Source: Saccharopolyspora endophytica
GTDB lineage: Bacteria; Actinomycetota; Actinomycetes; Mycobacteriales; Pseudonocardiaceae
Assembly (NCBI RefSeq): GCF_018070075.1
Contig: NZ_JAGPXE010000011.1
Span: 62,001-126,000 of the forward strand
Length of the DNA stretch: 64,000 bases
Direction of reading: 5' to 3'
The notes beneath the pieces were generated by a model that had not been told where the DNA came from, did not search any database, and was given only the letters and a program-made list of their open reading frames with translations. Position 1 is the stretch's first letter. Every line of letters begins with the position of its first letter. A program made the position numbers and the translations under genes. This document shows positions 34,120-42,617 of the stretch, in pieces.

Positions 34120-35244
34120 TCAGTGCTGCCCGGACTCGCGCTGCTCGCGGCGGCGCCGGGCGCGGCGTTCCCGCTCGCGCTTGCTGTAGGTGGCCCGCCG
34201 CACCGCTGACTCGGTCTCCAGGCTCGACCCCAGGGCCCCCGCGACGGTGCCCATCGAGCTCGCCAACCAGGACAGACCCAGGTAGTCCAGAGGGGTCGCC
34301 GGGTGCCCGAGCCGACCGCTGAGGTATTCAGGGCTGATGACCGTCGCCGAGCCCAGCGCGGTCAGCCCGAACAGCAGCACGTACATGCACAGCACGCCGA
34401 TGGACACCGTCAGCAACGTCGCGGCGTTGTACATCCGGGTCTTGTGCACCGCCGCGCCGCCACCGGGACGCTCCCACAGGCTGTTGTGGACGATCAGCCA
34501 GCCGACCATCACCGCCACGGCGAAGAGGTTGATCAGGACCAGGCGCACCGGTGCGAGGCTGTCGGCCAGGCTCCAGATGCTGGGGAAGAACACGCCGAAG
34601 GCGGCCGTCCCGGCAGCCGCCGCCACCGCGCGCGACAGCCCGGGCACCAGCCACCAGGGCCGGTTGTCGCGGACCATGCCGAACAGCAGGCGCATCCTGC
34701 CGACCCGGCCAGGCAGCACCAGGTTCGAGTCGATGTTCTCCTCGCTGGATCGCACCTGCCGGATTCGAACGCCGAACACGCCCCAGGCGCCGGAGTGGTA
34801 CCCGTCGCGCTCGCGGTCCGATGCGATCCCCAGCGTTTCCCTGGCGAGCAGACCGACCAGGTGCACCACGACGCGGCGGGCGTAGGGCAGCAGCCGGATC
34901 GAGCCGATCGCCGGCACCGACGCCAAAGCCGCTCCGCTGCTCGTGTCCGCGTCGGCGACCACCGCTCCCTCGGGTTCGATCCTCGGGAGGTCGGTCAGGC
35001 AGACCAGCAGGTCCCAGTGCTCGCTGCGCCCCTTCTCCTCGGCCTTCTCGGCGATGTCGATCGTGCCGTCGTCGCCCAGCGGCAGTTCCTCCGAACTCGC
35101 CAGCACGCGCCAGTCGACGTCCTCGGAGACCCGGGAGCGGAGTTGGTCCGGGACCTCCTCCGCGAGCCGCTCGGCGATCTCGGTCGGAACACCGGGATCG
35201 GCGACGATGCCGACGGTGACCCTCCTGTCCACGTCCGAACCCAT
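34120..35244 (-). CDS. Membrane protein of unknown function
   Basis: The 374-residue protein has a soluble N-terminal half (about 1-190) that starts VTVGIVADPGVPTEIAERL and contains WDLLVCLTDLPR, then four predicted membrane segments (about 205-225, 232-250, 280-305, 315-335) and a very basic tail with repeats of Arg and Glu (KRERERRARRRREQRESG). The N-terminal half looks like a binding domain, but I cannot name the family. Possibly linked to the glycan genes; function is open. Confidence 0.72.
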   Translation of the reverse strand: MGSDVDRRVTVGIVADPGVPTEIAERLAEEVPDQLRSRVSEDVDWRVLASSEELPLGDDGTIDIAEKAEEKGRSEHWDLLVCLTDLPRIEPEGAVVADADTSSGAALASVPAIGSIRLLPYARRVVVHLVGLLARETLGIASDRERDGYHSGAWGVFGVRIRQVRSSEENIDSNLVLPGRVGRMRLLFGMVRDNRPWWLVPGLSRAVAAAAGTAAFGVFFPSIWSLADSLAPVRLVLINLFAVAVMVGWLIVHNSLWERPGGGAAVHKTRMYNAATLLTVSIGVLCMYVLLFGLTALGSATVISPEYLSGRLGHPATPLDYLGLSWLASSMGTVAGALGSSLETESAVRRATYSKRERERRARRRREQRESGQH

Positions 35245-35333
35245 CGAATCTCGCTCTCGTCACATCGGCCACGACGGGGAATTTCCACCTCGGGGAGCGG
35301 CGAAACCCGCAACGGCCGACGAGCGAGCTCGGC

Positions 35334-36260
35334 TCACGCCAGCCGCACCGCTCTGCGCGCAGCGTCGATCACCTGCCCGGTCGTGATGGCCAGCAGTCCG
35401 GGATCTGGGTCGGAGGCGAAGGTGTCGCCGCTGCGCCCGTGCCACAGCGCGACGTGCCGGGCGTCGGCAGGCGGCCCCCAGCAGCGGGGCGCGACCGGTC
35501 CGAACAGCACCACCGACGGCGTCCGGAAAGCGCTGGCCAGGTGCGCGATGCCGGTGTCGCCGCAGATCAGCAGGCGGGCGTGGGCCACCAGGGCGGCCAG
35601 CTCGCGCAACCCGGTGCGTCCGGCCAGCACGGAGTTCGCCGGCAGCCCCGCGAGCTCGGCCACCCGCGCAGCGCGCTCGTGCTCGGATTCGGAACCGGTG
35701 AGCACCACGTCGAAATCCGCGTCCGCGGCCCAGCGCGCCACCTCGGCGTAGCGCTCCACCGGCCACAGCCGAGCGCCGTGGCTGGCACCCGGGTGCACGA
35801 TCGCCACGCCGGCTCGGGGGCGGTTCAGCGGCGTCGGCAGCAGCAGGTCGTCCGGGTCGGCGTCGATGTCGTAGTGCCGCAGCAGCCGGCACCAGCGCTG
35901 CCGCTCGTGCTGCTCGGCCTCCCAGTCCGGGCCGGCGACGGGGGGAGCCGCCGGGTGCCGGTGGGACAGGACCCGGCGCGCTCCCGTCGAACACACCGCG
36001 CGCACCGACTCCGGCCCGCTGCCGTGCAGGTTCACCGCGACGTCCGGGCCGGACCGCTGCCAGCGGAAGTCCACCAGCCCGCCGGTGGGCACCCACTCGT
36101 CCACCTCGGGCAGCAGGGGCAGCAGCTCCGCCAGCGGTTCGGGTGCGGCCAGCAGCACCCCGTGGTCGGGAAAAGCGCGCCGCAGGCCGCGCAACGCGGG
36201 CACCGCGGTGAGCAGGTCGCCCAGGCCGAGGGCCCGGAGCACGAGAACCGTGTCGATCAC
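35334..36260 (-). CDS. GT9 heptosyltransferase-like protein
   Basis: The 308-residue protein is a second GT9 enzyme: VLVLRALGLGDLLTAVPALRGLRRAFPDH (LGD motif, about 5-33), VHPGASHGARLWP, TGSESE and ICGDTGIAHLASAFRTPSVVLFGP (about 225-250), the heptosyltransferase donor signature. Its GTG overlaps the gmhA stop (GTGA). It is the last gene of the operon that begins at the carbamoyltransferase and is the probable user of the ADP-heptose made by its neighbours. Confidence 0.88.
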   Translation of the reverse strand: MIDTVLVLRALGLGDLLTAVPALRGLRRAFPDHGVLLAAPEPLAELLPLLPEVDEWVPTGGLVDFRWQRSGPDVAVNLHGSGPESVRAVCSTGARRVLSHRHPAAPPVAGPDWEAEQHERQRWCRLLRHYDIDADPDDLLLPTPLNRPRAGVAIVHPGASHGARLWPVERYAEVARWAADADFDVVLTGSESEHERAARVAELAGLPANSVLAGRTGLRELAALVAHARLLICGDTGIAHLASAFRTPSVVLFGPVAPRCWGPPADARHVALWHGRSGDTFASDPDPGLLAITTGQVIDAARRAVRLA

Positions 36261-36832
36261 CGACGTTCCGGTACCCGATCGATCGTCAGCGCGTCGAACT
36301 CACCGCACAGCGCGTGGATCAGCGCCAGGTGGATCTCCTGCACCGTGGCCACGCCGGGCGCTTCCACGGCGATCACGTCATCGCAGACCGCGGCGAGATC
36401 GTTGGGAGCAGGCCCGGTCAACGCCCAGGTCAGCACACCCAGCTCCCGCGCGGTCTTGGCAGCGGCGAGCACGTTCTGGCTGCGGCCGCTGGTGGACAAC
36501 GCGACCAGCACATCACCGGAACGACCGTGCGCGCGCACGGCCCGAGCGAAGACCTCCTGCTCGCCGTAGTCGTTGAGCGTGGCGGTGAACGCCGAGGTGT
36601 CGGCGTGCAGCGCGATGGCCGAGTACGGCCTGCGATCGCGGAGGAACCGCCCGGTCAGCTCACCCGACAGGTGCTGCGCTTCCGCAGCGCTGCCACCGTT
36701 CCCGCAGGTCAGCAAGCGCGCTCCGGCCGTGAGGCGGCCCGCGAGCGTTCCCGCCCAACTCCGCAGCTTCGGCGCTGTGGAGCTGATCTGCCACGCGGCT
36801 GCGCCCAGGTCTTGGAAGTGCTGCTCGATCAC
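36257..36832 (-). CDS. gmhA: Sedoheptulose-7-phosphate isomerase (GmhA), SIS domain
   Basis: The 191-residue SIS-domain protein has LLTCGNGGSAAEAQHLSGELTGRF (about 39-62), the GNGGSAxxAxHxxxE signature of GmhA, and ALSTSGRSQNVLAAAKTARELG (about 110-131). GmhA turns sedoheptulose 7-phosphate into D-glycero-D-manno-heptose 7-phosphate, the first step to ADP-heptose. The GTG start is preceded by GGGAGGGGGAG and overlaps the preceding stop. A DiaA-like role is unlikely given the neighbours. Confidence 0.9.
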   Translation of the reverse strand: MIEQHFQDLGAAAWQISSTAPKLRSWAGTLAGRLTAGARLLTCGNGGSAAEAQHLSGELTGRFLRDRRPYSAIALHADTSAFTATLNDYGEQEVFARAVRAHGRSGDVLVALSTSGRSQNVLAAAKTARELGVLTWALTGPAPNDLAAVCDDVIAVEAPGVATVQEIHLALIHALCGEFDALTIDRVPERR

Positions 36833-38061
36833 GGTGCTCCCCCTCCCGGCGCGGCGGCGACCGCGGCCCGCCTGGACCGCGCCGAACGCACCTGCTGGTA
36901 GATGTCCTCGGCTTCGCCGACGAGCCGATCCCACCCGTAGCGAGCCCGAACGCGGTGCGCGCCTGCGGTTCCCAGCTCCGCGCGCAGGCCCGGCCGATCC
37001 AGCAGCTCCCGCACGGCACGGGCGGTCGCCGTCGGATCGTGCGGTGGCACGTGCAGTCCCGTCCTGCGGTCGACGACGGTGTCGAGGTGACCCCCGACCG
37101 CGCTGACGACGACCGGAACGCCGCAGGCCATCGCCTCCGGCGGCACGGTGCCGAACGGCTCGTACCACGGCACGCTGACGACGACGTCGACCGACCGGTA
37201 GAGGTCGGGCGCGTCGTCGTGGGGCACTGGGCCGAGGAACTCGGTGCGGTCGGCGACACCGGATTGACGCGCCACCGCCTGCAACCGGTTGACCTCCGGA
37301 TCGTCAGGCCACTCCCGCTCCGGCGGCCCGCCTGCGATGAGCAGCCGAGCGTCGGGGAGATCGCGCATCGCCCGGATCATCACGTCCACGCCCTTGCGCT
37401 CGACCAGCCTGCCGATGCTCAGGATTCGCGGGGCGCCCCGCTTCGGCTCGCGCGGCGCGGCCGGGGAGAACCGGTCGACGTCGATGCCGCACGGCAGCAC
37501 GGCGGTGCGTTCCGGTGCCACGCCCATCTCGGCGAGCTCACCGACCTCGTCGGTGCAGGTGGCGATGACGAGGTCGGCCGCGCGGGCGATCTGCGCTTCC
37601 AGCTCGACGCGGCGCGGCGGGCTGGTGTCCTTCGCCCCCTGCTCGCGGCGCTTGACGCGGCCCAACGCGTGGAAGGTCTGCAGCACCGGCACGCCGAGCC
37701 CCGCGGCGCCGCGCTGCGCGGCGAGCCCGCTCATCCAGAAGTGCGCGTGCACCAGGTCCGGCAGTCGACGCCCCCAGTCCTCGGCGAGCCGCGCGGCGAA
37801 GGCGTCCATGTGGGGCAGCAGTTCGTCCTTGGGCACCGGCGCGGACGGGCCGGCCGGCACGTGCCGGACCGTGAAGCCCTCGTCCGTGCGCACCCGCTCC
37901 GGGAGCGTCGGCGAGTCGCGGCGGGTGTGCACGACGACGTCGTGGCCGCGCCGGGCGAGCCCGGTCGCCAGTTCGGCCACCTGCACGTTCTGCCCGCCGG
38001 CGTCGGCTCCCCCGAGAGCCGCCAGCGGGCTGGCGTGCTCGGAAACCATGTCGATCCTCAT
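36829..38061 (-). CDS. GT4 glycosyltransferase
   Basis: The 410-residue protein is a GT-B enzyme of family GT4 with MRIDMVSEHASPLAALGGADAGGQNVQVAELATGLARRGHDV at the start (sucrose/trehalose-synthase-like GGxxxxV acceptor loop) and, in the C-terminal domain, ILSIGRLVERKGVDVMIRAM and VVVSVPWYEPFGTVPPEAMACGVPVVVSAVGG (about 320-350), with the EPFGxxxxEAM donor signature. ATGA overlaps with the preceding gene. It probably acts on the heptose-containing glycan. Confidence 0.88.
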   Translation of the reverse strand: MRIDMVSEHASPLAALGGADAGGQNVQVAELATGLARRGHDVVVHTRRDSPTLPERVRTDEGFTVRHVPAGPSAPVPKDELLPHMDAFAARLAEDWGRRLPDLVHAHFWMSGLAAQRGAAGLGVPVLQTFHALGRVKRREQGAKDTSPPRRVELEAQIARAADLVIATCTDEVGELAEMGVAPERTAVLPCGIDVDRFSPAAPREPKRGAPRILSIGRLVERKGVDVMIRAMRDLPDARLLIAGGPPEREWPDDPEVNRLQAVARQSGVADRTEFLGPVPHDDAPDLYRSVDVVVSVPWYEPFGTVPPEAMACGVPVVVSAVGGHLDTVVDRRTGLHVPPHDPTATARAVRELLDRPGLRAELGTAGAHRVRARYGWDRLVGEAEDIYQQVRSARSRRAAVAAAPGGGAP

Positions 38062-39599
38062 CGCGGCACCTCCTGCCGGACGGGACGCCGCGTCGCCGCG
38101 CGCACCCGGCCGTCCCGCAACACGCGGGCCACAGCCGCCTCGAGGGTCGGTGCCACCTCGGCTTCGACCAGCGCCCTGGTCGTCTCCTCCGTCCTGGTCC
38201 GCTCGGTGGGCACCAGGATCGCCCTGGCGCCCGCGGCCAGCGCTGCCGCGACGTCCGCTCCGGTGTCGCCGATGACCACGCAACTCCGCGGCAGCACGCG
38301 CAACCGGGCGGCGGCTCGTTCGATGAGCCCGGGTTTCGGCTTGCGGCAACCGCATCCGTCTTCCTCGTCGTGCGGGCACCACTGCCAGATGTCGAACGGC
38401 CCCAAAAGCCGCTGCACCGCTCCGTTGACGGCGGCGACGTCCTCGTCCCGGAGGAGTCCGCGCGCCACTCCGGACTGGTTGCTCACCACACCGATCGGGA
38501 TTCCGGCCACCCGGAGCCGGTCCAGCGCTTCCCGCGCTCCGCTGACCGGACGCACGCGGGCCGGGTCACCGTTGTAGGGGACGTCGTGGACGAGCGTGTC
38601 GTCCCGGTCGAACAGCACCGCAGCAGGCATTTCCCTCGCGCCCGCGCGCACTTCCACCTCGCCGCGCAGTCGGTGCAGGCACGCTGCGGGCGGGATCAAG
38701 ACGCTGGTGACCAGCATTCGAGCCACCTCGTCCGGCGTGCCCGGTCCCGGAGCGATCCGGCGGGCTGCGAACTCAGCGGTCAAACCGAGCCACACGGCAC
38801 CACCGCAGGCGGCGGCTCGGCGCGCGCCGAGCGCCGAAGCCACGAGCGCGATCCCGCCTGCCACCGTGATGGCCAGGTGGCGGCGGATCCTGCCCCGGCC
38901 TTCACCGATCCGCATGCGCCACCGCTTTCCGTACTTGCGGCGCATGATGGCGTTGTCGGCGTTGCCCCGTTGCGCGCGCACGCTGGCGAAGAAGCCGGCG
39001 GGGCGCGCGGGGTGGCTGGTCACACGCGCGCCGTTGACCAACCGCCACCCCGCGGCCTGCACCCGCAGCGCCAGGTCGGCGTCCTCCCGGAAGGCGCGCC
39101 GGAACTCCTCGTCGAAGCCCCCGCAGGCCGACAGCACCTCGCGCCGGTAGGCCATGTCCGCAGTGATCCACAGCGCGTCGGCGAGCGCGGCGGTGTCGCG
39201 TTCGCCATCGGTGGGCCGCCGCTCGGTCGGCAGCGGGACGACGATGTCGGCCTGGCAGGCCCCCACGTCCGGACCGACGTCGAGGTCGTCCTCGATCCGC
39301 TCGCGCCAGTCCGCGGCGGGCACGACGTCGTCGTCCAGGAACACGACCCACTCGGCGTCCGCTTCGCGCCAACCGATGTTGCGCGCTGCGGCAGGACCGC
39401 GTCCGCCGGAACGCACGACGCGGATCGGCAGCTCGCTGCGCGGTAGCGGAAGCGGTTCGCGCGGGCCGGGCCGGTCGTCGACCAGCACGACCTCGCGGGG
39501 ACCGGGGCCGCGCCCGGTGTCGAGGGCGGCCAGGGTTCCGGCGAGGCTGTCCCGGCCCATCGTCGGGATGACCACCGCGTAGTCGCCGCGGGCGGTCAT
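38058..39599 (-). CDS. Fusion: GT2 glycosyltransferase + GmhB-type heptose-bisphosphate phosphatase
   Basis: The 513-residue protein has two enzymes. Residues about 1-240 are a GT2 domain with VVIPTMGRDSLAGTL, VVLVDDRPG, VVFLDDDVVP (DxD) and FREDADLALRVQAAGW; a short hydrophobic region follows. Residues about 330-490 are a HAD-IIIA phosphatase: LFDRDDTLVHDVPYNGDP (nucleophile Asp), VSNQSGVARGLL and the zinc motif CPHDEEDGCGCRKPKPGL, diagnostic for D-glycero-D-manno-heptose-1,7-bisphosphate phosphatase. ATGA overlaps both neighbours. The fusion joins heptose synthesis and transfer in one chain. Confidence 0.9.
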   Translation of the reverse strand: MTARGDYAVVIPTMGRDSLAGTLAALDTGRGPGPREVVLVDDRPGPREPLPLPRSELPIRVVRSGGRGPAAARNIGWREADAEWVVFLDDDVVPAADWRERIEDDLDVGPDVGACQADIVVPLPTERRPTDGERDTAALADALWITADMAYRREVLSACGGFDEEFRRAFREDADLALRVQAAGWRLVNGARVTSHPARPAGFFASVRAQRGNADNAIMRRKYGKRWRMRIGEGRGRIRRHLAITVAGGIALVASALGARRAAACGGAVWLGLTAEFAARRIAPGPGTPDEVARMLVTSVLIPPAACLHRLRGEVEVRAGAREMPAAVLFDRDDTLVHDVPYNGDPARVRPVSGAREALDRLRVAGIPIGVVSNQSGVARGLLRDEDVAAVNGAVQRLLGPFDIWQWCPHDEEDGCGCRKPKPGLIERAAARLRVLPRSCVVIGDTGADVAAALAAGARAILVPTERTRTEETTRALVEAEVAPTLEAAVARVLRDGRVRAATRRPVRQEVPR

Positions 39600-41233
39600 G
39601 ACCGCTCACTCCCGCGGTGGACCACGAACGGCCCGATCACGAGCAGGTCGATCGGCGACGCTCCGAAGCACTCCAAGGCGTCGACCGGGCTGTCGACCAT
39701 GGGGCGTCCCGCGGTGTTGAAGCTGGTGTTGATCAGCGCCGGCACACCGGTGCGAGCCGCGAAGGAGTCGAGCAGCCTGGCCACCAGCGGTTCGGCGGCC
39801 CGGTCGACGGTCTGCGGCCGCGCGGTGCCGTCGATGTGCACGGCGGCGGGTATGCGGTCCTGCCACTGCGGCGTCACGTCGTGCACGAACAGCATGTGCG
39901 GGCTGCTCTCCGGCCCCCGGGTGAACAGCTCACCGGCGCGTTCTGCCAAGACCATGGGTGCGACCGGGCGGAACTGCTCGCGGCCCTTGATGTCGTTGAG
40001 GCGCTCGACGTTGTCGGCGTTGCCGGGGTGGGCGAGCAGGGATCGGTGTCCGAGCGCACGCGGGCCGAACTCGCTGCGCCCCTGGAACCAGCCCACCGAC
40101 GCGTCGCGCGCCAGCGCTTCGGCTGCGACCTCGGCGACGTCGCTCGGGCGTTCGTAGGCGAGGTTCGCGGTGCGGAGGGCGTTCTCGATCTCCTCGTCGC
40201 TCCACCCGCGCCCGAGGTCGGCGCCGGGCATCGGCCTGATGGGCTCGTCGTGCTGCGCCGCGACCTGCAACGCTGCGCCGAGCGCGGTGCCCGAGTCACC
40301 CGCCGCGGGTTGCACCCACACCTCGTCGAACGGTCCTTCGCGAACGATCCGGGTGTTGGCCACGCAGTTCAACGCCACTCCCCCGGCCATCGCCAACCGA
40401 CGTTCCCCGGTCGCCTCGTGCAGCCACCGCGCGAGATCGAGCAGCACTTCCTCCACCCGGGCCTGCACGCTCGCGGCGAGCTGAGCGTGCTTGTCCCCCA
40501 GCCGTTCCTGAGCGCTGCGACGGGGAGCCCAGCGCTGCCAATCGATGGGCTCGATCTCGTAGTGCCCATCGCCGGTGCTGCGCACCAAGTCCCTGAGATC
40601 CGGCAGGAACGCGGGTTCGGCGTAGGAGGCCAGCGCCATCACCTTGTACTCGTCGCTGGAACGGCGGAAGCCCAGGTGCTCGGTCAGCTCCTCGTACATC
40701 AGGCCGAGCGAGTGCGGCAGTCGCTGCTCGGTCAACGTGGTAAGCCGGCCACCGGTGCACCGTCCGGCAAGTCCTGAGGTGCTCTCACCGCGGCCGTCGG
40801 CGGTGAGCACGGCGCAGTCGCCGAAGGGCGCGGCGAGCGCGGCGGAAGCGGCGTGCGCCACGTGGTGCGGCACGAACACCACCGCATCGGGATCGAGCCC
40901 GGGCAGCGCGGTGGCCAGGAAGTGCGGCGCCCGTTGGGCGAACGTCGTGCGCAACCACTCCCACCCGGGATCCAGGCCCTCCACGGTCTCGTCCACCAGC
41001 GCCGGGTCGTAGGAGAAGGCCACCGCGTCCAGATCGGACGCCTCGATCCCGCCCTGGCGCAAGCACCACGCCGCGGCCTGCTCGGGCTGTTCCCACGCCG
41101 AGAACGGGACGGGCGTCTTGCCGTGCTTGCGGCGGGAGAAGCGCTCCTCCTCTGCCGCGGCCTCGGTGCGGCCGTCGACCACCAGTGCGGCGGCCGGGTC
41201 GTGGAAAACGGCGTTGATCCCGAGGATTCGCAC
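39596..41233 (-). CDS. NodU/CmcH-family carbamoyltransferase
   Basis: The 545-residue protein begins VRILGINAVFHDPAAALVVDG and has AAEEERFSRRKH, HHVAHAASAALAAPF (metal-binding His pair), ADGRGESTSG and the C-terminal GRSEFGPRALGHRSLLAHP and NTSFNTAGRPMVDSP, all typical of O-carbamoyltransferases that use carbamoyl phosphate and ATP. GTG 41233 follows GGGAGG. It heads the operon carbamoyltransferase, GT2-GmhB, GT4, GmhA, GT9, all joined by 4-base overlaps, and has a stress-type promoter. It probably carbamoylates a sugar of the glycan. Confidence 0.92.
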   Translation of the reverse strand: MRILGINAVFHDPAAALVVDGRTEAAAEEERFSRRKHGKTPVPFSAWEQPEQAAAWCLRQGGIEASDLDAVAFSYDPALVDETVEGLDPGWEWLRTTFAQRAPHFLATALPGLDPDAVVFVPHHVAHAASAALAAPFGDCAVLTADGRGESTSGLAGRCTGGRLTTLTEQRLPHSLGLMYEELTEHLGFRRSSDEYKVMALASYAEPAFLPDLRDLVRSTGDGHYEIEPIDWQRWAPRRSAQERLGDKHAQLAASVQARVEEVLLDLARWLHEATGERRLAMAGGVALNCVANTRIVREGPFDEVWVQPAAGDSGTALGAALQVAAQHDEPIRPMPGADLGRGWSDEEIENALRTANLAYERPSDVAEVAAEALARDASVGWFQGRSEFGPRALGHRSLLAHPGNADNVERLNDIKGREQFRPVAPMVLAERAGELFTRGPESSPHMLFVHDVTPQWQDRIPAAVHIDGTARPQTVDRAAEPLVARLLDSFAARTGVPALINTSFNTAGRPMVDSPVDALECFGASPIDLLVIGPFVVHRGSERS

Positions 41234-41298
41234 GGTCGTCCTCCCGTCGTGCGCGGTGTCCACCCGAGCGCAGGCCCTGGTCCGTCCTGCCTATACCG

Positions 41299-41323
41299 CT
41301 ACCCTGTGCAGCGACTCGTAAAC
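41299..41323 (-). promoter_or_regulatory. Stress-sigma promoter candidate of the carbamoyltransferase operon
   Basis: On the minus strand GTTT, 15 bases, GGGTAG, 66 bases before the start. Exact -35 box and ideal spacer; the GGGTAGCGGTAT block is repeated at 28203-28214 before the other heptose operon. Confidence 0.52.
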
Positions 41324-41378
41324 ACAGCCGGAGGCGTTCCTCCTTGGGGTGCAAGGAGAATTCGCCGACCCCTGGTGA

Positions 41379-42332
41379 TCACGCGGCAGCGGGACGGTCG
41401 GCGAACCAGTCGATCGTGCGGCGCAGTCCCTCGACGACGTCGACCTGGGGCCGCCAGCCGAGCCGCTGCGTCGCGATGCTGATGTCCGGGCATCGACGGC
41501 TCGGTTCGTCGGCGACGGCAGCGGAATGGCTGATCGGCGAGGAAGTCCCGGTCAGCGACCGCACGAGCTCGGCGATCTCCAGCACCGTCATCTCGTCCGG
41601 GCGACCGATGTTGACCGGTTCGGTGTGGTCACCTGCTGCCGCGGCCAGCAGTCCGCGCACCGTGTCGTCCACATAGCACAGTGAACGCGTCTGGCTCCCA
41701 TCACCGTTGACGGTGATGGGGTCGCCCGCCAGCGCTTGCGAGACGAAGGTGGAGACCAAACGCCCGTCGGTCGGCCGCATCCCGGGGCCGTAGCTGTTGA
41801 ACAGCCGCACGATGCGGGTGTCGACCTGCCGGTGCGCGCGGTAGCAGGACGTCAACGCCTCGGCGTAGCGCTTGGCCTCGTCGTAGACCGCGCGCGGACC
41901 GACCGGGTTGACGTTGCCCCAGTAGTCCTCGCGCTGCGGGTGTTGCAGCGGGTCGCCGTAGACCTCGCTGGTGGAGGCCAGCAGGAACCGCGCGCCGGTG
42001 CGCTCGGCCAAGTCCAGCGCGTGCGCGGTGCCGTGGCTGCCCGCCTGCAAGGTCTCCACCGGCATCCGCAGGTAGTCCACCGGTGATGCGGGAGAGGCCA
42101 GGTGCAGGACGAGATCGACGTCCTCCGCGGACCAGGGTTCGCGGGAGATGTCGTGTTCGACCAGTTCGAACCGGGGGTCCGACTGCAGCTCCCGGACGTT
42201 CTCGACCCCGCTGCTGCTGAAGTTGTCCAGGCAGTGCACCACCGCGCCGCGGCGGAGGAGCTCCGCGCACACCGGCGCTCCCAGGAATCCTGCGCCACCG
42301 GTCACCACAGCGCGTCCGAACACCCACGACAC
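41379..42332 (-). CDS. UDP-glucuronate decarboxylase-like (UXS) NAD-dependent epimerase/dehydratase
   Basis: The 317-residue extended SDR has TGGAGFLGAPVCAELL (cofactor motif, about 10-25), LHLASPASPVDYLRMPVETL, LLASTSEVYGDPLQHPQREDYWGNVNPVGPRAVYDEAKRYAE (catalytic Ser and YxxxK) and RLFNSYGPGMRPTDGRLVSTF. These blocks are those of UDP-xylose synthase. It would use the UDP-glucuronate made by the enzyme at 21975. GTG 42332 is preferred to GTG 42341, which overlaps the ribosome site. It is divergent from the PGDH-DUF1015 pair. Confidence 0.85.
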   Translation of the reverse strand: MSWVFGRAVVTGGAGFLGAPVCAELLRRGAVVHCLDNFSSSGVENVRELQSDPRFELVEHDISREPWSAEDVDLVLHLASPASPVDYLRMPVETLQAGSHGTAHALDLAERTGARFLLASTSEVYGDPLQHPQREDYWGNVNPVGPRAVYDEAKRYAEALTSCYRAHRQVDTRIVRLFNSYGPGMRPTDGRLVSTFVSQALAGDPITVNGDGSQTRSLCYVDDTVRGLLAAAAGDHTEPVNIGRPDEMTVLEIAELVRSLTGTSSPISHSAAVADEPSRRCPDISIATQRLGWRPQVDVVEGLRRTIDWFADRPAAA

Positions 42333-42617
42333 CGCGACCACTCCCCTCGTCCCGCCGATCGCTCACCGGAGTTCCCCCTCCTGACCGGTCGACAAACGTT
42401 CGCCGGTGGCGGTCCCCGAGCCGGGTCGCGGCATCGCACTCGATTTCAGTCATCACTGATGCCGCAGGCCTATTCGAACAGTGCCCCGAACGAGGTGTTG
42501 ACGCGTCCGGAAAGCCGGCCGCACCATTGCGTCATCAGCACCGAGGTGCGCTATGAGCAACACATATGTCCGCGTCTCCACCGCGCCGGGCGGTGCGCTG
42601 ATCGTCTGGAGGGCCCG

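Noticed and set aside
41379-42332. Idea that this epimerase is HldD (heptose 6-epimerase)
   Set aside because: The NVNPVGPRAVYDEAKR and FNSYGPGM blocks fit UDP-xylose synthase much better.
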